Shown in pieces: positions 18,157 to 26,897 of a DNA stretch of 64,000 nucleotides (position 1 is the first letter of the stretch; every line of letters begins with the position of its first letter). Origin of the DNA: JAPYTY01 sp036338435 (GTDB lineage: Bacteria; Acidobacteriota; UBA6911; RPQK01; JADFOI01); the NCBI GenBank assembly GCA_036338435.1, contig JAYZCG010000026.1, positions 1 to 64,000 on the forward strand, written 5' to 3'. Made by a program: the position numbers and the translations under genes. Below the pieces are notes generated by a model. That model was not told where the DNA came from. It made no database searches and saw only the letters and a list, made by a program, of their open reading frames with translations.

Positions 18157-20352
18157 TCAAAAATCGAACGAATGGGTAAGCTTAATCGCAAAGGAACGAT
18201 CCATACTACTGGGACGGCCGCTTCGATCACGGAAATCGTTGAGGACAATAAAAAGGTCATCTCCTGGCCGATAGATGTAGTTGAGCCTAATACTGTAGCC
18301 AACAAGGTCACTGGAGCTATTGTACTGGATGCGCGTGCTGGTCAGCCATTTTCGACTAAGGGCGATGTTGACGCCACTGTTGATTTGGTGGAAGGTCTCG
18401 AGTTCTCCACCCAAAAGACCGATCTGGTTGAGGGAATAGTCAACTTCAGCGGAGATCTGGCTATTCAACTTGAAAACTGGACCCATGGTCCAGAGGTGGC
18501 GACGACCGCCTTCTCCGTAGTAGTCCATTTCGTATCGGTAACCAATCTGGCCACTTACCATGCGAGCAGGGTTTAGACTGTAAGTCAACGGGAAATACCA
18601 CCAACTGTAACGTCCTTTTGGAACCGATAAATTGCCAGGTAGGCGGAGCGGTTCAAGCAGGTTTTCTGTTTCGTGGTGAGGAGCTAATCTAATCCAACTC
18701 CCATTCTCAAAGAAAATAGAGTAATTAAAATGGTGAATTCTGGTTTCCAGCTCATTAGTAGATACTCTTTGGAAGTCCTCTAACCGATAGGAAAAGTTGA
18801 ATCGGCGAATAATGTCACTTTCAGGACGAGGTGTGTAGGCAAATCTTGACTCTAATTTACGTGTTCCTTTGCGCTCGATGAAGCCCAGGTCTGAGTCGAA
18901 ATTATTCTGAAGGTGGGTATAGCTAAATCCTGCATCGATCAAATCATCTTTCCAACTTATGGAACCAATTCCAATCATTTGATTGTCGTCGACCCCATCG
19001 GTGAAGGAACTTCCAATAAGACCCGTTATTTGTAGATGTTCCAAAAGTGTAAAATTTTGGTCAATACCGATTACTCGGTTGTAGTCGCCATCTTCAGCTT
19101 GTCGGTTAGTGAAAAAGAATCCCAGATTGGAGCGGGCAAGAATGTCTCGTTTTAGACGAAAAACAGCAAAATTGTCCCCCGGTCTATCTCCAAAATTATC
19201 GGTTTGAGCTTCTAAAAAACCCACGGTGAATTTTTCGCCAAGTTTTCCAGTTATCTTGGCTCCGGCCAACATGGGGATTTCCGTTCCCCGGTTAGAAAGC
19301 CCAATCCGACGGCTATGGTACAACTTGATTTGAGGGCGGCCTTCACCCCGAAAGATACCAAATTCAAAAATGCCGGCACCCTCCAGAAAAAATTCTCGCT
19401 TTTCAGGAAAGAAGAGAGGGAAACGCTCGAAATTTATAATCTGGTCGTCCACTTCGGTTTGGGCGAAATCTGTGTTGAGGGTTAGATCTAGAGTTAGACC
19501 CGAAGTAACAGCGTATTTAAGATCTTCCAAACCAATATCACCTAGGAAGTTTGTGTTTCGGTTATTTGTTCCGCGTGTCAGAATTCGGGTTCCTACGTAA
19601 GGTTTGATTCGGAGACTTAGCGTGCTTTCAACATCGGTCATTCCGTAGAGATGGCCAGCCTGTGATACCTGCTCAAAAGTAAAGCTTCGGCTGAAGTTAT
19701 TCCAGTAGCTCGATTCGTTTTTGCGTTTAATGATGCGCTCAAAATCGGCACCGAAGACTACATCGCCATCAGAGCTAGAGAATCGGATAGAACTGAGAGG
19801 AATTCGGATTTCGGCCGACCAACCGTTCTCATCAATTATGGCTTGTGCTTCCCATTTTTCATCCCAACTAGAATTTATATCTCTTCCCTCATCTGTAACC
19901 AGGGCATCATACTGGGTGCCCCTAGGGTTGATTCGGAATAAAAAGGCATTACGATGATCATGAAAGGTATCCAGAATAACTCCGAAGCTGTCATCGTTTT
20001 CAAACTTGTTGTCGCGCCGTAACTCGGTGGCCAGAATCCCCTCTACCTGAGAGTCAAAGCACGTAACTCCGAAGTAGATGTTTTCGTTGTCGTATAGAAC
20101 ACGTACTTCCGTCCGCTCCGTAGCAGGGGCCCCCTCATCGGGATCCTTTTGTGTGAAATCAACAACCCTTTCTGCCGTACTCCAGGCCTTTTCATCAAGG
20201 AGTCCATTCATACTGATTTCCTCCCCAATCTTGGTCAGGCGCAGAGATTTACCATGCTGTAAAGTAACTGAGTCCTGTTGTGCTGTGACGTTTGATTGGA
20301 CTATGGTCAGAGAACACAGGACGAGTAGGATAGATGTTTTTTTCAATTGCAA
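18157..20352 (-). CDS. DUF5916 outer-membrane beta-barrel protein with N-terminal carbohydrate-binding family 9-like domain
   Basis: A 731-aa exported protein. A signal peptide ends near VTAQQ (residue 25). A CBM9-like domain follows, with LDEKAWSTAERVVDFTQKDPDEG near 52 and VRVLYDNENIYFGVTCFD. The rest is a DUF5916 barrel of alternating beta-strands ending in THSFDF, with the terminal Phe typical of outer-membrane barrels. Function is unknown; the family sits beside peptidases and polysaccharide genes in Bacteroidota and Gemmatimonadota. The start is TTG 20352, supported by GAGGGGG seven bases upstream; no in-frame ATG fits. Confidence 0.85.
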   Translation of the reverse strand: MQLKKTSILLVLCSLTIVQSNVTAQQDSVTLQHGKSLRLTKIGEEISMNGLLDEKAWSTAERVVDFTQKDPDEGAPATERTEVRVLYDNENIYFGVTCFDSQVEGILATELRRDNKFENDDSFGVILDTFHDHRNAFLFRINPRGTQYDALVTDEGRDINSSWDEKWEAQAIIDENGWSAEIRIPLSSIRFSSSDGDVVFGADFERIIKRKNESSYWNNFSRSFTFEQVSQAGHLYGMTDVESTLSLRIKPYVGTRILTRGTNNRNTNFLGDIGLEDLKYAVTSGLTLDLTLNTDFAQTEVDDQIINFERFPLFFPEKREFFLEGAGIFEFGIFRGEGRPQIKLYHSRRIGLSNRGTEIPMLAGAKITGKLGEKFTVGFLEAQTDNFGDRPGDNFAVFRLKRDILARSNLGFFFTNRQAEDGDYNRVIGIDQNFTLLEHLQITGLIGSSFTDGVDDNQMIGIGSISWKDDLIDAGFSYTHLQNNFDSDLGFIERKGTRKLESRFAYTPRPESDIIRRFNFSYRLEDFQRVSTNELETRIHHFNYSIFFENGSWIRLAPHHETENLLEPLRLPGNLSVPKGRYSWWYFPLTYSLNPARMVSGQIGYRYEMDYYGEGGRRHLWTMGPVFKLNSQISAEVDYSLNQIGLLGGELETFHQINSGVNIALSRKWLTSTRIQYNSSSDLVGYSIRLNYIYRPGDDLFIVLNDFRDRSGRPSSMDRSFAIKLTHSFDF

Positions 20353-20386
20353 CTTAGTGCCCCCTCATGTGACTTGTTTTTACCGT

Positions 20387-20417
20387 TCAGAGTATACAGG
20401 AATAACTCATACTCTGA
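20387..20417. promoter_or_regulatory. Inverted repeat in divergent intergenic region, possible operator
   Basis: Perfect 9-bp arms TCAGAGTAT (20387-20395) and ATACTCTGA (20409-20417) are separated by 13 bp. The site sits 35 bp upstream of the DUF5916 start and 159 bp upstream of the aminotransferase start. Its two-fold symmetry and roughly 22-bp centre-to-centre spacing suit a dimeric DNA-binding protein. No regulator gene is nearby to assign to it. Confidence 0.4.
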
Positions 20418-20548
20418 GATAATGGACTTGATTACAGGGGACAATATGTATGATCGTTATGTTAATTAGTTTCAAGAATAATGGACTATTGTGAGATGCA
20501 CTAGAACGCTATTACCTGACTGCAATTAGCCGTTATATGGAGTGACGT

Positions 20549-20554
20549 TATAAT
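20549..20554 (+). promoter_or_regulatory. Candidate -10 box for the sugar aminotransferase gene
   Basis: A perfect TATAAT lies 21 bp before ATG 20576. The hexamer 17 bp upstream (TTAGCC) is a poor match to a -35 box, so the call rests on the -10 alone. Transcription would start near 20561 and leave a leader of about 15 nt with only a weak ribosome-binding site. Confidence 0.3.
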
Positions 20555-20575
20555 GCACACAAGTTAGAGTAACCG

Positions 20576-21745
20576 ATGAAAAAAGTACCTTTTGCAGATC
20601 TTGGAGCTCTCCATGGGGAGATGCGTGAGGAAATTGACACTCTCATTGCTGAGATTATTGATCAATCTAGTTTTGTTGGTGGGCCCTATGTCGAGGGTTT
20701 TGAAGAGAGTTTTGCAAGTTACTGTGGTGTACGCTTTGCAGTTTCCTGTGCTAGTGGGACCGATGCTTTGAAACTAGCGCTTATGTCAGTTGGCATAGGT
20801 TCCGACGAAGAAGTGATTACGGTTCCCCATACTTTTGTCGCTACCATCGAAGCGATTATCGCGGTTGGAGCTCATCCAATTTTTGTAGATATAGAGGATG
20901 ATACTTACAATATTTCAGTGGAGCGGTTGGGAGAATTTTTGGAGGAAAAGTGTCTGGTCCAATCGGATGGACGCCTGAAAAATAAAGTTTCCGGTCGTTT
21001 GGTAACCGCCCTTCTTCCAGTTCATCTTTACGGCCTTGCTGCCGATATGGAGCCAATTCTCAACTTGGCTAATAGATTTAACTTGAAGGTTATTGAGGAT
21101 GCAGCTCAGGCTCATGGTGCGCTTTATTTGATAGGTGGCAAGGAAAAAAAAGTCGGAACATTTGGAGAAGTTGGAGCATTTAGTTTCTATCCAGGAAAGA
21201 ATTTAGGAGCTATGGGAGATGGTGGAGCTATTGTCACAGACGATCCTGAACGGGATCGCCGAATGCGTATGTGGCGCGATCATGGCCAAAGCGAGAAATA
21301 TTTTTATCTTTCATCACGCGGTTGGAATATCAGACTAGATGCTATGCAATGTGCGGTGTTGAATGCGAAGTTGTCCAGACTGGATGCCTGGAATGATGGG
21401 CGGCGACAAGTTGCCGGGTGGTATCGGAAAAGACTTCAGGATGATCGTATCATTCTTCCTATTGAGCCTTCTGGACGAAAACATGTTTACCATGTGTTTG
21501 TAGTACGTTTGTCAGATCGGTTCAATGTTCGTAAAAAGTTATCAAACTGTGGGATACAGACCGGGCTGCACTACCCAATTTCACTGCATCTACAAGAAGG
21601 ATATAGTTATCTAGGATATCAACAGGGGGATTTCCCGGAAGCTGAGGCAGTTGCGGAATCGATACTATCTCTTCCAATGTTCCCGCACATGACTGAGGAA
21701 CAAGTCGATTATGTGTGTGAGAATCTACTGTCGGGACTTTCTTAG
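20576..21745 (+). CDS. DegT/DnrJ/EryC1/StrS family sugar aminotransferase
   Basis: PLP-dependent enzyme that usually transaminates nucleotide-linked keto sugars, 389 aa. The N-terminus VPFADLGALHGEM is typical. CASGTDALKLALM near residue 63 binds the cofactor phosphate, PHTFVATIEAI near 86 holds stacking residues, IEDAAQAHGA near 176 carries the pyridine Asp, and FSFYPGKNLGAMGDGGA near 205 the Schiff-base lysine. VYHVFVVRL and GLHYPISLHLQ match the C-terminal sugar-binding part. No other sugar-nucleotide gene is adjacent, so it works with a pathway encoded elsewhere. Confidence 0.9.
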   Translation: MKKVPFADLGALHGEMREEIDTLIAEIIDQSSFVGGPYVEGFEESFASYCGVRFAVSCASGTDALKLALMSVGIGSDEEVITVPHTFVATIEAIIAVGAHPIFVDIEDDTYNISVERLGEFLEEKCLVQSDGRLKNKVSGRLVTALLPVHLYGLAADMEPILNLANRFNLKVIEDAAQAHGALYLIGGKEKKVGTFGEVGAFSFYPGKNLGAMGDGGAIVTDDPERDRRMRMWRDHGQSEKYFYLSSRGWNIRLDAMQCAVLNAKLSRLDAWNDGRRQVAGWYRKRLQDDRIILPIEPSGRKHVYHVFVVRLSDRFNVRKKLSNCGIQTGLHYPISLHLQEGYSYLGYQQGDFPEAEAVAESILSLPMFPHMTEEQVDYVCENLLSGLS

Positions 21746-21784
21746 TCAGCAGTAAGGATCATTTTTCTGTAGAATAAAATAGTT

Positions 21785-22486
21785 ATGAAATTTGTGAAGA
21801 CAGGTGCTCCAAAGCCGACTGCAGAATATTTGCAACCGACAGAGTTCTTTGATTTCGAAATGGCTTCTGTTCGGGAATTTGTGGAAGATGTGACCCGTCC
21901 AACTCAAACTGATGTTGAGAAGGCAATCAGCTTATACTATGCGGTGCGCGACACCATCCGCTACGATCCTTATCGGGATAAGCTTGATTGTGAATCCTAC
22001 AAGGCGAGCAATTTACTAGCTGTCAAAGCAGGGTTTTGTCTTCCCAAGGCCAACCTTCTAGTGGCCACAGCGCGAGCTGTTAAGATCCATGCAGCCATCG
22101 GGTTGTCAGATGTGATCAACCATCTTTGCACCGAACGACTTCGAAACATCATGGGAGGCAAGGACCTTTTTATCAACCATGGTTATGCCGTTCTCTATCT
22201 GGGAGGACACTGGGTCAAAGCTGCACCGGCTTTCAATATTGAACTATGTGAGCGGTTCCATGTGATGCCGACCGAGTTCGATGGTAAATCTGATGCTCTC
22301 TTTCAGCCGTTTGACACTAAGGGGCGTCTTCATATGGAGTACGTTCGTGACCATGGAATCTGGTCAGATTTCCCTTTTAATCAAGTGGGAGAGGACTTCT
22401 GCAATTATTATCCTGACAGCTTTTGCAATGCGGACACGTCGATTGCAGCCCAACCAAAATTTGACGAAGAACAGCCATTGGGCTGA
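21785..22486 (+). CDS. Transglutaminase-like domain protein
   Basis: A 233-aa cytosolic protein of the transglutaminase-like cysteine protease fold. The helix DVEKAISLYYAVRDTIRYDPYRDK near residue 43 is typical. The Cys nucleophile is in KAGFCLPKANLLVATARA near 83, and the probable His of the triad is in NHGYAVLYLGGHWVKAAPAFN near 132-150. Prokaryotic members are mostly peptidases or amidases of unknown target. It follows the aminotransferase by 39 bp and may share its mRNA. No signal peptide is seen. Confidence 0.8.
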   Translation: MKFVKTGAPKPTAEYLQPTEFFDFEMASVREFVEDVTRPTQTDVEKAISLYYAVRDTIRYDPYRDKLDCESYKASNLLAVKAGFCLPKANLLVATARAVKIHAAIGLSDVINHLCTERLRNIMGGKDLFINHGYAVLYLGGHWVKAAPAFNIELCERFHVMPTEFDGKSDALFQPFDTKGRLHMEYVRDHGIWSDFPFNQVGEDFCNYYPDSFCNADTSIAAQPKFDEEQPLG

Positions 22487-22548
22487 TTTGATGTGAATTG
22501 GATGTGTGTTCTCTGCTATCCAATGTGGTTTTAGCTATAGAGTCTCGC

Positions 22549-24351
22549 CTATGCTTCTGGTTTGCGGAGATCCGCGATCATGTCTTGTACCTGCGGTGAA
22601 GGTGGTGGGAAAAAAGGAGTTAGTAGGAAAGTTGTCCCAAAGTTGAGTAGCATTCCCACCGCTCCGATACCTTGGGGGCCAATTCCAAAGCACCAGTTAG
22701 ACATCCCTCCATAGACACTTGCAATGATGTAGTAGGCAGTGAAAGTGATTCCAACGACCATGCCAGTTGTTGCAGGTATCGTTCCAATGCGTTTGGAAAA
22801 AATCCCTAACACCAGAGCTGGAAAGAAACTAGAGGCTGCCAACCCAAAAGCAAAGGCCACTACTTGGCTAACAAATCCTGGAGGAAAGATTCCAAATAAT
22901 CCTGCAATCACGACGGCAAAACTAATGACTATTCGGCCTACCAACAGCCGACGGGATTCGCTAGCAACTGGATTAATAATACGATAATAGAAGTCATGTG
23001 CTACGCTGGATGAAATCACGAGTAGTAGACCACTGGCGGTGGAAAGAGCTGCTGCCAGACCCCCAGCTGCGACTAGAGCAATAATCCAGTTAGCCAGTTC
23101 TGCCATTTCAGGAGTTGCGAGTACAATAATATCTCGATCTGGGCCAACTAGGTTCAATTCGCGAAGTACTTGTCTTCCGTCTGTTCCCTCAGAGCCGTTA
23201 GTATCTATCCATTGTTGGTGTTCTGTCCTAATTGTGGAAAAGTGTGTCGAGGCCAACTGACCTCTGCGAAATATTTCATTTTGGCTAAACTGATCTGGGT
23301 TTTCTGTGCCGTAGTATTCCACCGTGTTGTCACCATCATCTAACCACACGATGAGACCTGTTTTTTCCCAGTTGTCGAACCAGCTCGGAAGTTCTTGAGT
23401 ACTCTTGCCGTGCAGACTTTGGATCATGTAGTAGCGGGCAAATGAAGCGGTAGCTGGTGCGGTAAGGTAGAGCAGAGAGATAAAAAAGAGAGCCCAAAAT
23501 GCACTCCAGCGCGCAGCCTTAACTGTTTTTACCGTATAGAACCGGACGATTACGTGGGGTAGCCCAGCTGTTCCTACCATAAGGGCTAATACCGCACAAA
23601 AGACATTAATTCTGTCCCAGCTACCAGTAAAAGCTTCTGTATATGAGGTGAACCCCAGATCTGTGTGAATCTGATTCAGCTTGTCCAAAAGGTATATCCC
23701 TTCACCTAGCAGATTGCTGCCCATTCCAATTTGGGGTATCGGATGTCCAGTGAGACGAATGCTGATAGCGATGGCGGGAATTAGAAAAGCTGTAATTAAG
23801 ACCCAGTATTGTGCTACCTGAGTCCAGGTAATTCCCTTCATTCCACCTAGGGCGGCGTAGATGAAGACAATGACCATACCGATTGTAACCCCAACATTGA
23901 TGTCTACTTCCAGGAATCGAGAAAAGACAATCCCTACTCCCCGCATTTGTCCGGCTACATAGGTAAAGCTTATAAAGATGGCACACAAAACTGCAACTAG
24001 CCGAGCCATATTAGATTCGTAGCGGTCTCCGATAAAGTCAGGAACCGTATAATGGCCAAATTTTCTCAGGTAAGGTGCCAGTAGTAGGGCAAGAAGTACA
24101 TAGCCCCCGGTCCAGCCCATCAAGTACACGCCACCGGCATACCCCATAGTGGCAATAAGTCCTGCCATGGAAATGAACGAGGCAGCGCTCATCCAATCGG
24201 CCGCCGTGGCCATGCCATTTGCAATAGCTGGTATTCCGCGTCCGGCTACATAGAATCCTTGGGTGTCGCGTACGCGAGAAAGCCACGCGATGATGAGATA
24301 CAAACTAAAGGTGATACCGACAAACAGAAATGTCCAGTACTGAATACTCAT
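22549..24351 (-). CDS. Sodium:solute symporter, VC_2705 / acetate-permease-like subfamily
   Basis: A Na+-coupled transporter of the SSS family, 600 aa, with about 13 membrane helices. Recognisable stretches are GFYVAGRGIPAIANGMATAADWMSAASF (split over TM1-2), YTVPDFIGDRY near residue 100, GGMKGITWTQVAQYW near 168 and LAAALSTASGLLLVISSSVAHD near 432 (sodium-site helix). A soluble insert of roughly 90 residues (about 320-410) sits between helices, as in this subfamily. Relatives include the acetate permease ActP. Transcription continues from the DUF4212 gene 32 bp upstream. Substrate is probably a short carboxylate. Confidence 0.88.
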   Translation of the reverse strand: MSIQYWTFLFVGITFSLYLIIAWLSRVRDTQGFYVAGRGIPAIANGMATAADWMSAASFISMAGLIATMGYAGGVYLMGWTGGYVLLALLLAPYLRKFGHYTVPDFIGDRYESNMARLVAVLCAIFISFTYVAGQMRGVGIVFSRFLEVDINVGVTIGMVIVFIYAALGGMKGITWTQVAQYWVLITAFLIPAIAISIRLTGHPIPQIGMGSNLLGEGIYLLDKLNQIHTDLGFTSYTEAFTGSWDRINVFCAVLALMVGTAGLPHVIVRFYTVKTVKAARWSAFWALFFISLLYLTAPATASFARYYMIQSLHGKSTQELPSWFDNWEKTGLIVWLDDGDNTVEYYGTENPDQFSQNEIFRRGQLASTHFSTIRTEHQQWIDTNGSEGTDGRQVLRELNLVGPDRDIIVLATPEMAELANWIIALVAAGGLAAALSTASGLLLVISSSVAHDFYYRIINPVASESRRLLVGRIVISFAVVIAGLFGIFPPGFVSQVVAFAFGLAASSFFPALVLGIFSKRIGTIPATTGMVVGITFTAYYIIASVYGGMSNWCFGIGPQGIGAVGMLLNFGTTFLLTPFFPPPSPQVQDMIADLRKPEA

Positions 24352-24383
24352 TTTCTATGGTGTGTAGCGTTGTAGATAGGATT

Positions 24384-24698
24384 TTACTTTCGGAATTGGT
24401 TTAGTTTTGTTGAGTATTGTGTGTCGAGACGGTTTAACAAGATGGCATATACTAGGATCAACAGGACGAAAACAAGGATGCTACCTTGTTGTGCAAACCA
24501 AAAACCCAGGGGGAATCCGCCCAGATTATAATTATTGAGCAGGTCTGTGATGAGTACTCCGCATCCTAGCCCGACCACTGCCCAGATAATCAGCAGTACG
24601 GTTGTAATAAGTATATTCTTGTACCAGTAACGGCCGATGGAATTACCTACACGCGAATCATGAATGTCAGTTTGCGTAGAGACCTTGTTTGGGCTCAT
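24384..24698 (-). CDS. DUF4212 small membrane subunit of the symporter
   Basis: A 104-aa protein with two hydrophobic helices, roughly residues 28-52 and 66-92. It has the family features YWYKNILITTVLLIIWAVVG and GFPLGFWFAQQGSILVFV. DUF4212 proteins are nearly always encoded beside VC_2705-type sodium:solute symporters, as here, and are thought to be an accessory subunit. This order (small gene first) is the usual one. The role of the small protein is not proven. Confidence 0.88.
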   Translation of the reverse strand: MSPNKVSTQTDIHDSRVGNSIGRYWYKNILITTVLLIIWAVVGLGCGVLITDLLNNYNLGGFPLGFWFAQQGSILVFVLLILVYAILLNRLDTQYSTKLNQFRK

Positions 24699-24883
24699 AA
24701 AAATTCTAATTTACTCCAAAATACAGACTTGACGGGCGATCTTACTCCATGAGATCGCTGGACACAAATGGAGAAGACAGAAAGGGTCTACGGACTGCCT
24801 TGAAACCCTTTGCCCAGCTGGATTGTTGATTTTTTAATTGATAAGATAAGTGAACCGCAGAGCTTAACTATTTGGAGGGCAAA

Positions 24884-26767
24884 ATGATACGCAAATACTT
24901 AGTCAGTTATCTACTGTTTCTGTTATTTGTCACTGTCGGATTTTCTCAAGCAATCCCAAAGTTAGTGTCCCAACAGGGTTATGCCGATACTATTATTGTC
25001 AATGGGAAAATTGTGTCGATGGACGACCGCAGTATTGTCCCTGATACACCTGGACACATATACCAAGCTATGGCCATAAAAGGTAAAAGAGTTATGGCAT
25101 TGGGAAACGAAGCAGAGATACGACAGCTTGCGTGGCATAACACTCAGGTGTTGGATGTGGGTGGAAAAACAGTTATTCCTGGTCTGGTTCAGACCCATTA
25201 CCATACTTTCACTAGTGCTGGGGCTATGCATGGACCGAAGGTTGGGCTCCTAGATCCTAGTGTGAAGTTGACTGTGGAGGCCGAGAGTACTCCAGAGGCC
25301 ACCGCTAAGAAACTAAGGGATGTATTAGTTAATGCGATCGAAACACGGAGTATTTCTGAGGGAACATGGATCACTGTTTCATTGAATGAATCTAGGGAGA
25401 ATCCTCCAGGTACAGCACGGACTTGGCTTTATCTTGGACGGCTTAACAAAAGACAGATCGATGGGGTTACGCCAAGCCATCCTGTGTTGGTAACAACCCG
25501 TCTTCAGGGAATTTTTAACAGTGCAGCCGTCTCAGAATTGAGTGCCGTTTTCCCCGATTGGGAGGAAAGCACTGATTTGGAAAATCGTCCGGGGGCTGGT
25601 AATGACGGCTATGCAGCTGTTCCCGAGATTCACGGTATGAGTTGGGAATACTGGTGGAGAAATGAGCCAATTGACAAGTTGGCTGAAACTCTATGGTTAC
25701 GGGGCCAGGATGTGATCGCTGAAGGCATCACCACTGTTGCTACCCGGATTTTATTTCCGAGAGTAGTTGCTGCTTACCACCATCTTAACCGAGAAGATAG
25801 ACTGCCCCATCGATTGGCCTACTATATTGAGTCGCAAAGAGGGAACTTTTGGAACCTGAAATCGATACATGAATTCTATAAGGGATACGGAGCCCCTTGG
25901 ACAAGTCATTCCAGTGGTGGAGAAATGATGTGGCTTAACGGTATGTGTAATGAAATTTGGGATTCAATTTACAATGAAGTGTGTTTGGGGCCAGATATGC
26001 CGAATGCTCCTGCCGATATTAAGGCCCGTGAGAGGTGTCCAGCTCCAGGCACGAAACCATGGGAGTCCTATAAGGAGGCAATTGTGCATGGTTGGCGTCC
26101 TGTTCAGGGTCATGCCACATCCAGTCATGGAGCCCGGCTTTATGTCCAAATGTTAGAACAGGCAATGGAAGAAGGTGGTTATTCGGAAGAGTATATTCGG
26201 AGTCTTAGAACTACCATTGAGCATAATATTCTGTTGGGAAATGTTCCCGATGTCATGGAGGGGATTAAAAAGTACGGGATCATTATCAATGTCAATATGG
26301 GGATGTTGGCTGGTGTTCCGCAGAATATTAAGGATTATGGTGAGGAACTTGAGTCCTTTGCAATGCCGGTCAAAACTTGGATCAATGATGGAGTGAGGGT
26401 GACTTTCGAAGCGTCAGGAACCGATTTTTGGACTCCAATTCATACATTGATCACTCGACAAGTACAATTGAGGCCTGAGATTGGAGGTGCTGAATCTGAT
26501 GTCCCTTTGGGCAAAGTAGTTCTTCTCCCCGAAGAAGGGGTAGATCGGGTTACCGCCCTCAAAATGGCTACAACCTGGGCATCTGAATACATGCTTGCCG
26601 AGGACACTATCGGTACCTTGGAGCCTGGAAAATATGCTGATTTTGCTGTCTTGGATAAGGATTTTTTCTCTATTCCGGTAAATGAGATTCCGAATTTGGA
26701 AGTTATTGCTACCGGCCTTAGTGGTGAGGTGGTCTATGGACAAGATCAATTAAATTCTGGGAATTGA
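24884..26767 (+). CDS. Exported amidohydrolase, YtcJ-like (second copy of the family)
   Basis: A 627-aa metal-dependent hydrolase. GGAGG at 24874-24878 selects ATG 24884 rather than the in-frame TTG 24872. A signal peptide ends near VGFSQA. The N-terminal ADTIIVNGKIVSMDD and metal motif QTHYH near residue 105 match amidohydrolase 3 proteins, and GTLEPGKYADFAVLDKDFFSIP near 590 is the usual C-terminal signature. It has Cys pairs near residues 365-390, so disulfides are possible. It resembles the protein at 306-2165 but is clearly diverged. Substrate unknown. It is divergent from the symporter pair. Confidence 0.85.
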   Translation: MIRKYLVSYLLFLLFVTVGFSQAIPKLVSQQGYADTIIVNGKIVSMDDRSIVPDTPGHIYQAMAIKGKRVMALGNEAEIRQLAWHNTQVLDVGGKTVIPGLVQTHYHTFTSAGAMHGPKVGLLDPSVKLTVEAESTPEATAKKLRDVLVNAIETRSISEGTWITVSLNESRENPPGTARTWLYLGRLNKRQIDGVTPSHPVLVTTRLQGIFNSAAVSELSAVFPDWEESTDLENRPGAGNDGYAAVPEIHGMSWEYWWRNEPIDKLAETLWLRGQDVIAEGITTVATRILFPRVVAAYHHLNREDRLPHRLAYYIESQRGNFWNLKSIHEFYKGYGAPWTSHSSGGEMMWLNGMCNEIWDSIYNEVCLGPDMPNAPADIKARERCPAPGTKPWESYKEAIVHGWRPVQGHATSSHGARLYVQMLEQAMEEGGYSEEYIRSLRTTIEHNILLGNVPDVMEGIKKYGIIINVNMGMLAGVPQNIKDYGEELESFAMPVKTWINDGVRVTFEASGTDFWTPIHTLITRQVQLRPEIGGAESDVPLGKVVLLPEEGVDRVTALKMATTWASEYMLAEDTIGTLEPGKYADFAVLDKDFFSIPVNEIPNLEVIATGLSGEVVYGQDQLNSGN

Positions 26768-26897
26768 TCCAGCTCTTTACACAGGAGATAAATAACAAAG
26801 CGGCAGTACGTAATCCCGTTTTGGTGAATGCTCGCTAGTCTAAGGAGTGGAGTTAGGGTTGAAGTAGTCGAATTTGCTTGTGTCCGAAAGTTCTAGG

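Noticed and set aside
22497..22524. Seven-bp inverted repeat (ATTGGAT/ATCCAAT) between convergent genes as terminator
   Set aside because: The 14-nt loop and weak stem make it unconvincing.
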